Notes: generated by a model from the sequence alone, not told the origin. 64,000 bases of DNA from Distichodus sexfasciatus (GCA_032718565.1 JAVGVS010000732.1:1-64000), one strand, 5' to 3'; shown: positions 46,349 through 58,418, counted from the first letter of the stretch. Numbers and translations are program-made.

Positions 46349-48006
46349 ATGTTCAAACGGGTGGTGCGACAGAGCAAGTTCCGACACGTCTTCGGCCAGG
46401 CGGTGAAGAACGACCAGTGCTACGATGACATCCGGGTGTCCCGCGTCACGTGGGACAGCGCCTTCTGCGCGGTCAACCCCAAATTCGTTGCCATCATCGT
46501 GGAGGCCAGTGGCGGCGGAGCCTTCCTTGTCCTGCCCCTTTACAAGGTAGGGCACGTTTTTACTCATCTTAACCGTTTCTTGAGGTAAGGGCACCCTGTC
46601 TTCTACAGTCTTCCAGTGTCGTTAGCTGAAACGTTATCCTTTTGTCGATTCTATGGCGCCCTCCGGATTGGTACTTCATCAGTACGAGTCGACCTGAAGG
46701 ACACAGCATCAAGCGTTTCGCTCGGGCCGTGAGTGTAGCGACATGCCAGTATAGGACGACATCCGTCTCAGGGTGAAGCTTGGGGGTTTTCTGTTCTGCG
46801 ACGCGTATGACTGGCTAGCGATGTCCCCGGGAATGAGCGTGCTAGCCGAAGTTAGCACACAATTAACTTGTAGCATTAAGGCTGTCGTGGTACAGTGCGT
46901 ACAGTCTAAGTAAGGTGCGGTTGCTCTGATGCAGTTGAGTCGCTTCATGCAGGTGGAAAATCCAGTTTTCTGTTTGCTAAAACCCTTGTTAGCATTTCAG
47001 TCTTTGGCTAACAAGTTTCCCTTTAAAGGGATGGTCTGACCTAAAAACAGTTTTTAACGTTTTTTCATTGGGGAATGCTAGTGATGCTAGCAACGCTAAT
47101 TATGCTAATGGCAGTGTATAGTAATTCAGTTAGCATCGTGCAAATTATGTCAAAATTGCTAAAACATTGTTAAATTCTAAATCATCTTCATTAGCAATAT
47201 GGAAGCTAATATAGTTTAGATTTTATTTATACTTATGTTCACCTGCTTATAAGCACTAAAGCTGTGTGAACGCGTAATAATTTAAATTAGCATGCCATCT
47301 GAACATGATGGTGAGGGCCTGACGCGCGCTAAAAGGAGTCGGCTGACACGTTACCATGGTTTAGCGAATGCTAACAGGACTTTGTGCTAACGAGAATTAG
47401 TATGCAGCTAATGAGGAGGGCTGCTCTGCTTTTAAAGGGAACAAGCTCTTCAGCGAACACACACACACACACACCGCATCCTCCTCTCTTCCTGCTGGAG
47501 TCCTTCACACTTCCTGTTTAACAACACGCGCGCTCGTGTGGAGAACGCTCTCGTGTGTGTGTGTGTGTGTTGCTCATCCTCTTCCTGTTCTCCAGCTGCA
47601 GTTGGCTAATTTCACCTTATATGGTCATCTCCAGTTCCCCGCCTCAAGCCCCGCCTCCTCTCTCCTTCCCTGCAGCAAAAAGGCCTCGCCGCCTCTCAGC
47701 CAATAGGAACTCTGCCAGTCTCTCTTGACCCCTCTCTGCGTCCACCTCTCTCGCTTTCTTTCTCTCTCCCTACGCCATGAATGTGTCTTTGATTATGTAT
47801 TCTCTATTACTCCCTCTCCGTCTCTCCCCAGACGGGTCGCATAGACAAGTCATACCCGACGGTTTGTGGTCACACGGGCCCGGTGCTGGACATCGACTGG
47901 TGTCCCCACAACGACCAGGTCATTGCCAGTGGCTCTGAGGACTGCACGATCATGGTGCGTTGCCCCCCTTTATATTCCTCCCTGGCCCTCGTCTGTCGGT
48001 CCTCCC

Positions 48007-48046
<40 letters not shown>

Positions 48047-50848
48047 CCCTCAGGTGTGGCAGATTCCTGAAAACGGCCTGGTCACCTCCATGTCGGATCC
48101 GGTGGTGGTGCTGGAGGGCCACTCCAAGCGAGTGGGAATCATAACCTGGCACCCCACGGCGCGCAATGTTCTGCTAAGCGCAGGTGACGGCGGGCACTTG
48201 TACTTGCACATGTAGTATATTGCAGTAGAGAAATGAGTCGGTGCGTTTGTAGCAGCCAGCTGAAAGTCCAGCTGGAGTTAAAAGCTATATGAGGTAGACG
48301 TGGAGAAATGCGTTTAAATGTCATTGCGGTGAGACAGCTTTGGACTTCGTCGTCCACGTTTAGCAGAAGTACGACCGCTTTGGAAGCTTCTGTGTGGGGA
48401 GGGTGTGAGGGGTCGCCCAACGGCCGCATGGTTCCTGGCACAGAAAGAGTGAAAGGTTTGGTGTGTTTGTGCAGGATGCGACAACGTGGTCATGATCTGG
48501 AACGTGGGCACTGGCGAGGCCCTGATCACGCTGGAGGACATGCACCCCGACGTCATCTTCAGCGCCTGCTGGAACCGCGACGGCAGCCTCATCTGCACTG
48601 CTTGCAAGGACAAGAGGGTCCGCGTCATCGACCCCCGCAAGGAGGAGATTATCGCGGTACGGAGGGAGCGCCTTGCCTTGATGGTGCTTTGTTTTGCTCT
48701 GGTGCGAGCTGGGTTCAGAGCTGGGTGCTTGCTCCTTCTGGGGACAAACGTCTGCCTCGACTCCTGCTAAATGGGTACCAACTAACGTCGGAAAAACCAC
48801 GCATTAGTGTTGTAGCAGGAGAATGTGTTGGTGCTCACGCCTTCTCACCTACTTAGTGAGAAACAACTGACCCAAGCGGGTGAAACTTGTGTGTGTGTGT
48901 TGGTGTTTGTGTCTTTTGAGGCCCCGTATCACATGCTCTACACATGCTAAGTGTGTATGTTTCTTCGAGATGACTTTTGGGCGTCTTTTAAATTAATTTA
49001 GTGAGGCGTGTGTGTCTCCCACAGGAGAAGGACAAGGCCCATGAGGGGGCGAGGCCGATGAGGGCCATCTTCCTCTCCGACGGGAACGTCTTCACCACCG
49101 GCTTCAGCCGCATGAGCGAACGGCAGCTGGCACTCTGGAACCCGGTAAACGCGCACGCACACACACACCAGTTGATATCCCATAACACCAGTGCACAGAA
49201 ACACACCCACAGCATTATTGTCATCTCTTGCAGCAAAACATGGAGGAGCCGATCTCCGTGCACGAGATGGACACAAGCAACGGGGTCCTGCTGCCGTTCT
49301 ATGACCCTGACACCAACGTGGTCTACCTGTGTGGAAAGGTGAAGCCCTGCCCACCTCCCTGGAGTGGCATTGCCACTCCAGCCTCAGCGTAGCTCCATTC
49401 GTTCCCACACTGCTAGGAACAGATACTTGGGTTCTTATTTTGATTTTTGGGGCTGTGGTCGGGTGACTAGGTTCCAGGTAACATGCTTCTCTGCTAGCTG
49501 GGATGCTGCAGCGCCTTGCCCTGACTTTTTGTTGTTGTTGTTGTTGTTGTAACACCCCCCGGCAGGGCGACAGCAGCATCCGCTACTTCGAGATCACGGA
49601 CGAGGCGCCGTTTGTTCATTACCTCAACACCTTCACCACCAAGGAGCCACAGAGGGGCATGGGATACATGCCCAAGCGTGGCCTTGACGTCAACAAGTGC
49701 GAGATTGCGAGGTAGGATTCAGCGTTGCAGTGTTAGCAACCGTAGCTCGAATGAACTTGGTGATCTTACCTACCAGATGGTTACTATAATATTCATATTT
49801 ACTTGCACACATTAGCATTTAATCACAACTGTGTTCCCAGGTTCTACAAGCTGCACGAGAGGAAGTGTGAGCCCATCATCATGACCGTGCCCCGGAAGGT
49901 GAATCCCTGACCCGACTTCCTTCTTCCCCCGCCCCCCCAAGACAATTTCCACAGTCCTTTTCATTCCTTTAATTCCTCTATATGTCTCTGCCCCGTTTTG
50001 TGTGTTTGCGCAGTCCGACTTGTTCCAGGACGACCTGTACCCGGACACGGCAGGTCCCGACGCCGCCCTGGAAGCCGAGGACTGGTTTGAGGGCAAGAAC
50101 GGCCAGCCCATCCTCATCTCGCTCAAGGACGGCTACATTCCCGCCAAGAACCGCGACCTCAAGGTGGTCAAGAAGAACATCCTGGACCACAAGCCCAAAG
50201 TGGCCAAGAACGCTGAGCACGCCTCTCACCCGGCCAACGCGGGCACCAAGACCACCTCCTCCGCTCCCGCCTCTGCCCCGTGTCCTGTGAGAGTCTTTCT
50301 TCTTTTCTGTCTCCTCCTTCTTCCAGGTGTAAAGACGAGGTCTGCCAGCAGAGGGCACCACACTCACGTCACATTAACTGCTACAGCAGTGGTTCCCAAA
50401 GCTTTTGTAGATTTGTCGTCTTAACTGTTTTGGCACTTAACTCCTTCCCTACTGTAACGTGATCCTGAGCTTGTCATTGCATAGACCCGCTGTGTCCCTC
50501 CAGATTTTCAGCAAGTTTATTTTCTCATTTCAAGCTTCTTTCAGCATGTGGCAATCACGTCATTTCTCCAGGACATCAAGTTCCTGTGGGATATTTCAAT
50601 ATTGTTCAATACTGGCTTGTTTTGTGATGCAGAATCTTCTCATATTGCGGTGGCAGCTATGAGACTGCGGCTCTTTGTTTGCCTTTGTTCGCTCATTTGC
50701 TTTGTATGGTGTGGTCGTGTGCTTGCAGAAAAGCGAGGCCAAGCTGGACGAGGTGCTGAAGGAGCTCAAGTCGCTGCGGGACCTTGTCAACAGCCAGGAG
50801 AAGCGCATCACCATCCTGGAGGATCAGCTGGCCAAGCTGGACGTCTAA
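46349..50848 (+). CDS. coro1c: CORO1C, coronin 1C (coronin 3)
   Basis: Actin-binding coronin that acts at the leading edge and on endosomes with Arp2/3 and cofilin. Ten coding exons: 46349-46546, 47832-47954, 48054-48183, 48475-48656, 49025-49144, 49234-49338, 49566-49711, 49841-49898, 50014-50286, 50729-50848, all GT-AG and in phase. This gives 484 residues (human 474). Landmarks: VRQSKFRHVFGQ at the N-terminus, HTGPVLDIDWCPHNDQVIAS and EGHSKRVGI (WD40 propeller blades), NVGTGEALITLEDMHPD, RPMRAIFLSDGNVFTTGFSR, the coronin signature RGLDVNKCEIARFYKLHE, and a C-terminal heptad coiled coil (about 445-484) that trimerises the protein. The Ala/Pro/Thr-rich linker before the coiled coil is longer than in mammals. 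The start ATG sits two bases after the acceptor, so an upstream coding exon could extend it. Confidence 0.96.
48013..48043. repeat. (CT)n microsatellite in the CORO1C polypyrimidine tract
   Basis: About 15 CT units lie 11 bases before the exon at 48054, so the microsatellite itself serves as the polypyrimidine tract of that acceptor. Confidence 0.95.
49530..49550. repeat. (TTG)n trinucleotide repeat
   Basis: Seven TTG units about 15 bases upstream of the CORO1C exon starting at 49566. Confidence 0.9.
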
Positions 50849-51378
50849 CAGATCGTGGTAGAATCGCCCCTCTGGGGAAGCGGCACCGGCCGGGTGGGAC
50901 GGGGCGGGACGGGGCGCCGCCGCAGCCACCGATCCCCTAACGACGGAGCCTCGTCCTCCCCAATCCCAACAGCCGGCACTCGCTAAAACGACATTCCGAC
51001 GAACATTCCTCCCTTTTTCGAAATCCCCCCCCCCCAAAAAAACTCATCAGGATCTTGAAATTTTACCCGCCCTCATTCCACTCGTTTTATTTCCTGTTTT
51101 TCCTCAAGCGGCCGCCCGACATTGTGCCCTCGGAAGCTCAACAGTAGGAAAGATCAGTATTGCAATTCCCCCCTCTTTCTGTTGCTGCCAAATTTCTCAA
51201 GGGGGCGCGCGTTGGCGCTTCCTCCACAGTGTTCCATTAGCGCTTTCCTCCTTTGTTTTCGTTATTAAAGGGATACTGCAGTACCTTGGTCACGCAGTGG
51301 GCAGATGGACATACGGATGGGGCGAGCGAGCGTGTTTTTGGGGTTGTATCTTACTGTATGAAACCTTTCTAAACTTGG

Positions 51379-51384
51379 AATAAA
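51379..51384 (+). promoter_or_regulatory. coro1c: CORO1C poly(A) signal, proximal
   Basis: AATAAA about 530 bases after the stop, followed by a GTGTGGGG-type GU-rich element at 51415-51423. Confidence 0.55.
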
Positions 51385-51666
51385 GCTGATTTTAACCAAC
51401 TCGCACAGTTAGAGGGTGTGGGGACGCGTCAGCGCTGTCCCCGTACCGAACAAGTCTTAAGTCTTGGTTAAAGTTTCCCTCATTTTTGCTCCCCGTCGCC
51501 CCCGTACAACTGACACGTGATCCTGTGCTCGAGTGGTTTGTATAAATGATGAGATTTGTTATTCTTTCCACGTTGCCAATGAGACCACCGTCGATGCCTG
51601 AGTTCTTCCGTCATTCCCTTGTTTTCTCACACCCTCCTTTCCTCATGCTTGACGCCTGCCATACGC

Positions 51667-51672
51667 AATAAA
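51667..51672 (+). promoter_or_regulatory. coro1c: CORO1C poly(A) signal, distal
   Basis: AATAAA in CGCAATAAAGGTTC followed by T-rich DNA. A second use site about 290 bases further on. Confidence 0.5.
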
Positions 51673-53790
51673 GGTTCTTTTCTAATTAAAACTAGATTCC
51701 ACTTTTTGAATTCGGACTCTCCACCTCCCTCATCTCAGAAAGCTTGACCAGGAACAGGGTCCAGACCTCAACTTGTGTCAGTTCTAAGAAAAATGAGCTG
51801 AAATTGCACCAAAAAGATTGTGGTCACTGGTGTAAAAATGACTCACCACAGTTGACCACACTTCCCCAAAGACGCTAATGTAGCTAACCGTGGATTAGTA
51901 ATGGGAGCTGGCGCTGGATGTTGCTGTGTAAACTTGGCTTGGCTCTAGATCCAGAACGAACCCTTCTCTTCCTCACGGACTCCTGTCGCCAACTGACTTG
52001 CGTTTCCGCGCGCTTTTTGAATGCTAACTTAATTTTTGAATTTTGGTGGAAATGAGCGTTCGTTACCTAGCGCCCTGTTTCTGTCGTGGCCTTGATGTCC
52101 GGTTCGCTCGGCTAGCCGTGCGGAGCTGTGTCTTTCTCGCTCTACTGGAGCTTCCGTCTGAATCGCGTCCTTAGTATTCTCACAGGGCCCTGGTGCCGCT
52201 AGCCACATTTACCATTCTTTTGGACAGAGTGATATTGTTTCGTCTTTTTGCAAAGCGTCTCTGTTCTAAAGGGTTTTCAAGCAGGAAGTGAGAGACCTGT
52301 GTAGTCGTTATACATCCTCTTTAAGTCTGATTTTGAGCGTGAGCATGTTTTGAGGTTTTGTGCCGGGGAGAGCGTGCTCCAGAAATGAAAGGTAATGCTG
52401 CAAGAGTGGCGCGCTGGAGTCTTAACGATGCTCACATGGCGTAGGAAAGAGGTGGCGCTAACGGGTCACGGACTTGAGGTAACACGCGGAGATGTTCGGA
52501 CTGGTTTCCGAGTGTCTTTTGGGAGCGGGGTGCGTTTGGGGAAAGAATTGGGGGTTGGAGGTGAAGAGTTATGAAATGATGGACTCCTGTAAGTTGCTAC
52601 TTGAGATGAGAGAGTTTTCCGTAAGTGCTGCTAATAAAGGGAACGTTGCTCAAAAGTTTCACGTTGGGAATGAAGTTGCAACGTTGACGCTTGATGACCA
52701 CCGTTGGCTACATTAGCGATTTTTGTGGGACAAATTCTGATAAATCAATTTTAAAAAACAAAAGATCACTTTGCTGCCAAAAGTTCCCCCCCTTTTTTTT
52801 TTTACACAAAGGTTCTCTTTCCAGGACCAAAAACGAGCAAATTTACAGCAAACAAATGTGCACGCATGAGAGAGATTTATGGGTGTCTGTACTGTTTTTT
52901 TTACATTCCTTTATTGCTCATTAAAGGATTCATGATCAGACGAATAAAGATCAGATTGTTAAACGCCCGTTGTCCGTTTGGTTCTTCACTGCCGCACCTC
53001 TAGGGCAGGACCGGCGTCGTCGTGGGTGTCGTTCTCTCGTAATTCGTCAGATTGGGGAAGTAAAGATTGGTTCTTCCATTTGCTCGCTTAGTCGCTTGCG
53101 TCAGAGCATGAAACCTCAGCTCAGTCTCGCTCCGAGGCCACTTCCTGCACTTAGATTAAACGGCAGAAAGGTTTCTGGCGCATCCACGCTTCGCCGGAGA
53201 GAAACGAAGCCTGCCCAAGCAAGCCTGCCCAAGCAAGCCCGCCGTCGCGTCCACGCCAAGTTGTTCTTGGTCAGTACCTACATTTAGGGATTTTTTTTAG
53301 GGAATAAGTTTGTAACCCAGGTGTTGGTGTACTCTGTGAGGTGCTGGGTTTGTGCGTTCCAGATGCATCATGGGTGGGAGGGTTGACTTCTAGATGAGTT
53401 AAAATGTGGTAAAGGTTCAGCCTGAAATTGGTGTTAGTGGAACTAGGTACCGGAGAAGCTTTTGTGATGTGTTCTAGACAGCAGGAACCAGCACTGCTGA
53501 AGGGACGAGGGCAGATTTCAGTCTGATTGCTGCTTGCTGGTTAAAGGAAGCTTAGTGCTGGGTGATGAGTTTTTCCACTGTCTGTACTGAAGGTAAATTC
53601 TCGTGACGAATCATAGCGTTGGAGTAAAACCCACAGTTACAGTTTAGGCGGGATGAGCTAAAAGTTCCCAGCCCAGTTTGAGTGAAATGTTTGTGTTTTG
53701 ATGATTTAGTCTGATGTGACAGGCAGGATGTGTTTGTGGAGGCTTTGTTTTTCCAAGTTCTCCTTTCTTCTATCTGCAGCTTGCAAGGCC

Positions 53791-54699
53791 ATGACTAACA
53801 GACCCGACCTGAGTCTACTTCTTCTTTTCCTCCTGTCTGTGGGCAGCCTGGTTGCCTTAGACACTTTGTCAGACCAAGCGGTGACCTCCAGCTCCTTGCC
53901 AGGACCAGATGGAGACCCCAAAGCTACCGAAGCCAAGTCGCCGGATTTACATACGACCCCAGCCACAACCGTGCATTCTTCCAAAATCACCTACAGCCTG
54001 CACTCGCATGGAAATGAGACTTCTGAGAACCAAACGATCACCACGGGAACTGAGAGGAGCACGACTGAACAGAGGCCAGAAGGTACTGAAAGTCCATCAG
54101 GCGGCCACGAATACACCCATCCACCTGTGACAAACCATATGACTCAGACGAGTCACGCCCTTCCAGCCTCAACCAGGCACGGAAATGGGAGTGACCAAGT
54201 CAACACAACGGCTAATGATATTCAAACAACCCCTGGTGGACCTTTTGGCCCGAAAACCACCGGCCGATCTGTCGCTCACGACGCCACGAAAGTAACCGTA
54301 ACCGTAACCTCTACCACTACAACGAAGCCCACGCGATCACCCAACACCACAATTCGTGACAAAGAGCACACTTGTTCCACAGACACCCCCACGCAGGAGG
54401 GCCTGGTGGGTCGCTGTCTCATCGTCATCACAGTGCTGGCTGGAATAGCGACCGTCTTCGTGGTGTCCACCATCATCTTAGCCACCAAGCTGGCGGGCAG
54501 CCGGTACAGACACAGAGCCAGACTCCTCCAGGAGACGGAAATGGTGTGCATCTCCGCCTTCCTGAACGACACCGAACACCCAGTGCCCAAACCGAGGCAC
54601 CCCAAGAGCAACGGTGCGCTGATCCCCAGTGTTGAGGACGAGGACGGGGATGATCTAACCCTCAACAGCTTCCTGCCTGAGACGGACATCACGGCGTAG
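53791..54699 (+). CDS. selplg: SELPLG, P-selectin glycoprotein ligand 1-like mucin
   Basis: Type I sialomucin of leukocytes that binds selectins and signals through its tail. One coding exon, 302 residues, begins 11 bases after an acceptor (TATCTGCAG, AG 53778-53779), as in mammals where exon 1 is non-coding. Order: signal peptide (about 1-24, LLLLFLLSVGSLVA), Ser/Thr/Pro-rich stalk with several N-glycosylation sequons (to about 200), a juxtamembrane Cys195 that could pair subunits, one membrane helix (about 209-234), and a 68-residue tail. The tail keeps the two blocks that identify the family, EMVCIS and EDEDGDDLTLNSFLP. The position between CORO1C and TMEM119 agrees. The N-terminal acidic sulfotyrosine cluster of mammalian PSGL-1 is not evident. 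The first ATG of the longer frame (53716) is in the intron. Confidence 0.9.
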   Translation: MTNRPDLSLLLLFLLSVGSLVALDTLSDQAVTSSSLPGPDGDPKATEAKSPDLHTTPATTVHSSKITYSLHSHGNETSENQTITTGTERSTTEQRPEGTESPSGGHEYTHPPVTNHMTQTSHALPASTRHGNGSDQVNTTANDIQTTPGGPFGPKTTGRSVAHDATKVTVTVTSTTTTKPTRSPNTTIRDKEHTCSTDTPTQEGLVGRCLIVITVLAGIATVFVVSTIILATKLAGSRYRHRARLLQETEMVCISAFLNDTEHPVPKPRHPKSNGALIPSVEDEDGDDLTLNSFLPETDITA

Positions 54700-54857
54700 G
54701 CCTTCCCGACAGCACTTTCCATTTTAGTCGTTCCTCCTGCTTTCAAACGTTTGCGCCTTTGAGGTAGAGGACTTGACAAACTGTCAAGGTGCTGTAACTC
54801 ACAGACCCAAAACCACATGAACCTTTAGCATACTTGTATAATAGCCCTTTTCCAGTT

Positions 54858-55040
54858 GACCCAGACCCAGAAGGTTCATGCTATTCCTGCCTGGAACGAA
54901 CTTGGAAACGGGTCTGACCAAGTACCACGATTGCTAGTCTTATTCAAACACCAGGTGACACCCAGGTTTGACCCAAACCCAGAAAGCTCATGCCCTTGAC
55001 CAGACATTGAAACGGGAATGACTGAGTCACCAAAACCAGC
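54858..55040 (+). repeat. Decayed tandem copies of a SELPLG stalk segment in the 3' region
   Basis: Two adjacent segments (from 54858 and from 54970) resemble the coding stretch at 54141-54241. Each goes 'gacyca-accca-aagctcatgc', then a 'ggaaacggg-tgac' core, then 'caagt-accac'; the first also shares 'attcaaacaccaggtg' with coding 'attcaaacaacccctggtg'. Spacing is about 112 bases. They lie after the stop codon and are interrupted. Confidence 0.7.
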
Positions 55041-56140
55041 CGTTACCAAGGCAGCGCCTGCTCCTGTTCTAGCTTCTTTCCCCCAGCGTGCTGAAGGTGT
55101 CCGTCAACAGGAAGATGCCGTCAGTGTGCTGCGTGTCACAGGAAGTCTGTTTGCTAGCGCGTTCGCTCAAATAAGAAAAGAGGAAGTCATCGTCTTCGCC
55201 ATGGTAACCACCAGCGCTGACGCTCTTCCTAAAGCCTGACCAGATTAGAACTTCTCAAATAGAAGACTCTTAGTCATTTGCACACTGTAACCCACATCGT
55301 GCTGTGTTCGAGGTGTTGCTTTTCCTGAACGCGAGGAGCTCTGTTTCCTGTTTGCATTTAATCTCTTCTTTTTTTTAAGGCCGCTCTCGCTTCCTCGCTG
55401 GCCATGGACGGAGACCTCTGTATCCTCGTTTTAACTGTTGCATTTGGAATGAATTTGCAACAAAGATCAGTTACAGTTACAGTACCTCGCAAAAAAACTC
55501 AAATGCAGATGTCATCATCACTTGAGGTCTTTGGGCCTCATTTACCACTATTTTCTTAATTTGACAATTTTTTTAGTCAGAATCTGTACAAAAACTGTAT
55601 AAGAACAAATTTCCTCCGAGGAATGATTGTTGAACGAGACTCAGTGTCATTTCACAAGCTGTTGTAGCTTGAAACCTGAATGCAAGAGTGGAAGAATCTT
55701 TTAATTTTTGCAACGTTTATGTTCTACTGTAGTGTGAAAGTGAACGGCAAGCGGTTCAGCTCAGTTCAGATTTTCACTTATTTTCTTGTACATTTTCCCT
55801 CTAAATATGCACATTATTATTGTAAATTAATAATACTTGAATAAATGAATACTAAACAAATGTTACAATTCCTTGGCATAAATGTTAATTGACTGAAAAG
55901 TACAACAAATATTTCATTTATTATGTTAACTTTTAGATTTTTCTTTATATCAAAACTAAAAATGTGTACATTATGTAGTATATTCTAGCCAAAAAATTAA
56001 AGCTATTACATGTAATTTTTTATATTTAAACTTGCAGAATAAACAAAATGTTATGATTTAGTAACTCATTAAGTTTGAGTGTTTTAGCAGCAAGTTGATG
56101 ATGAAGTGAATATTCCGTTTTCCAGTCAAACGCTTCAGCA
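55041..56140. other. Downstream of SELPLG, no gene seen
   Basis: AT content rises after 55400. AATAAA-like signals occur near 55838 and 56036 but none is compelling for SELPLG. Includes the interspersed fragment at 55528-55640. Confidence 0.4.
55528..55640. repeat. Interspersed repeat fragment (GGGCCTCATTTACCA type), copy 1
   Basis: Begins 'gggcctcatttaccac' and continues with 'ttcttaa' motifs and a 'gtataagaacaaatttcc' segment. A related copy starts at 58419. Confidence 0.5.
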
Positions 56141-56447
56141 CTTTTGTTTAATTTATTGTGTGTGTGTGTGTGCGTTCATGTATTTATGGCATTGTGGGGA
56201 CCTTTTTGTCTCCTAAAATCACTTTTATCTGTTGTTTTGGGCGTTGTGGGGACATTTGAGAGGTCCCCATGAGGAGAAATGACTTTATAGTAAATGTGTT
56301 TGTTTTATTTGAGAAACTAAAAGAGGTAAAAGATGTGCTTTTGGTTACTGAGGTTAAGGTTAGGGTTAGGATTAGGTGTAGCTGTAAAATTATATACATC
56401 TAGTCATTATGGGAGACTATGGAAGGACCTCACAAAGATAGTAATGC
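56140..56447. repeat. Interspersed repeat with GTGGGGACC motifs
   Basis: 'ggcattgtggggaccttttt' and 'ttgtggggacatttgagagg' followed by a GGTTAAGGTTAGGGTTAGGA run are typical of a common teleost repeat next to (GT)n DNA. Weaker relatives appear at about 21140-21230 and 22390-22500. The TTAGGG units are part of this element, not a telomere. Confidence 0.55.
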
Positions 56448-56460
56448 AAGACTGTGTGTG

Positions 56461-56494
<34 letters not shown>

Positions 56495-56926
56495 AATGTG
56501 TGTTCGTTTGTGTGTGTTAGTGTGTGTGTGTGTGAGAATGTGTGTTCGTTTGTGAGTGTGTGTGTGAGAATGTGTGTTCGTTTGTGAGTGTGTGTGTGTG
56601 TGAGAATGTGTGTTTGTGAGTGTGTGTGTGTGTGTGTGTGAGAATGCGTGTTTGTGTGTGTGTGTGTGTGTGTGTGTTTGTGAGTGTTCGTGTGTGTGTG
56701 TGTGTGTGAGAATGTGTGTTTGTGAGTGTTCGTGTTCGTGTGTGTGTGTGTGTGTATGTGTGTTAGTGTGTGTGTGAGAATGTGTGTTTGTGAGTGTGTG
56801 TGTGTGTGTGAGTGAGAATGTGTGTTAGTGTGTGTGTGTGTGAGAATGCGTGTTTGTTTGTGTGTGTGTGTGTGTGAGAATGTGTGTGAGTGTGTGTGTG
56901 TGTGAGTGAGAATGTGTGTTTGTGAG

Positions 56927-56959
<33 letters not shown>

Positions 56960-56965
56960 TTGTGA

Positions 56966-57004
<39 letters not shown>

Positions 57005-57035
57005 AATGTGTTTGTGAGTGTTCGTGTGTGTGTGT

Positions 57036-57074
<39 letters not shown>

Positions 57075-57127
57075 TGAGAATGTGTGTTTGTGAGTGTTCG
57101 TGTGTGTGTGTGTGTGAGTGTGTGAGA
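56448..57127. repeat. Large compound (GT)n satellite tract
   Basis: About 680 bases of GT repeats broken at intervals by GAGAATGTGTGTTTGTGAGT-type interruptions and GTTCGTGT variants, so it has a higher-order structure rather than being a plain microsatellite. The Thr-His-rich minus-strand frames over it are artefacts. Confidence 0.97.
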
Positions 57128-58320
57128 GAGAGACGTGGAAGAGAAATTCAGAACTACACCCAAAAACCACAGAAACCTTCACCACGCCCTGAAGCAGACT
57201 TCTACACACCGCTGGAAAGGTAGAAAAAAGACAAAATAATCTAGAAAATTGAAGGAAGGATGCAATAAACTTAATAAAAATAATGATAATATATTACACA
57301 TAAACATAAGCATAAAAGCTGTAACAAAATTCAAATAGTAAAAGTAAATAGTACATTTTTGCATGACAGTAAATAAATGAGACTTTTATTACTAAAAGTT
57401 CATTTATAAGTAATGATTTAAATGACATTAAACTTTAAATTAAAGTGCACAAAAGCAGGCGTGGATTAGATTTCCCAAACCAGACTCTTTCCTCGCTCTG
57501 CTTTCCAAGAAGCGAAAAAGGAGGAGGAATAAGAAGGAGGGTGAAGGGCGACGGACACCAACATAGTAATTTATTCTTTTTCCAGTTTTGGGTAAAGTTT
57601 GTGTTAAAGCTGTGGGTCTGCAGTCTTCAGAGCAGTGCAGAAGAAATCTTTTCTCCCCTTGTTCTTCCTTCATTTATTTTGTAAAACGTTAAGGTGTCAT
57701 TTTAAGGTTCCCCAAAAAGGAAGACAGTCAGCATTACAGTGAGTATTATTTTTTCTTCTCCTTTATTTTTTTAAATTCTTAATCAAATGTTAATATTTAT
57801 TCTTTCCACCTTTCAATCTTGTTCTATATAAAAATTCTTATTCAAATTGTTATTCTTATAAATTCTCTTTTTTGTATTCACCAAGTCTTGTTAAGAAGAA
57901 ATGAGTTCTTGAAACACCTTCACACAGTTTATTCATTTAAAAAGATAGAACCATTATTAAGATTCAAATAAATTATTGGATTATGTTTAATAAAAATGTG
58001 CTCAAATATGACTATAAATACATTTGAATTAATCTTATATTTATAAAACATTTTTGCATGTGCAAACTTAATTAAATATATAAATGTAACATTTAAATGT
58101 ATGAATTCTGTAACTCTGGTGATAATATTTCTTTTGCTTTAGTTTCTGAAAATGAATTTGACAACGTTTTGTGTTTCATTCACCAACTCTTAAGGGTTAT
58201 TTTTCAATTCTAAAGTTATATAATATTATAATATTTACATATCTTACCTTTCTTAAGAAAAATTTGTACAAAATAAATCTGGACCTTTGGCGACCTAATA
58301 ATAGTCCTCGACCCAAAATA
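57128..58320. other. AT-rich intergenic DNA
   Basis: No gene was recognised between the (GT)n tract and the (TTTA)n repeat. Confidence 0.5.
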
Positions 58321-58347
58321 TTTATTTATTTATTTATTTATTTATTT
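58320..58347. repeat. (TTTA)n tetranucleotide microsatellite
   Basis: Seven near-perfect TTTA units. Confidence 0.95.
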
Positions 58348-58418
58348 CACTATCTATTATATATTATTTTTGTCTAATGGAAAGGGATTTTAAGAATGTA
58401 TTGGGTTCAGTAACATTG

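Larger units (their letters stand above)
50849..53779 (+). other. CORO1C 3' UTR and spacer to SELPLG
   Basis: The 3' UTR runs to one of two poly(A) signals (51379, 51667). The rest is spacer in which the SELPLG promoter and non-coding first exon should lie. I saw no decisive TATA or leader exon; a CpG-containing patch at 52990-53250 with an ETS-like CACTTCCTG (near 53140) is a candidate. A short direct repeat of 'aagcctgcccaagc' lies near 53208-53230. Confidence 0.5.

Noticed and set aside
48998..49579. 193-residue minus-strand frame across CORO1C exons
   Set aside because: It is a shadow of coding exons 6-8 on the other strand.
55018..55239. 73-residue frame downstream of SELPLG
   Set aside because: It starts within the decayed stalk copy, ends without splice or signal features, and matches no family I know.
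56340..56375. Telomere-like TTAGGG units
   Set aside because: Only a few units, embedded in a known type of fish interspersed repeat, not a telomere or interstitial telomeric array.
56763..57209. 148-residue minus-strand frame rich in Thr-His
   Set aside because: It is simply the translation of the (GT)n satellite and has no non-repeat content.
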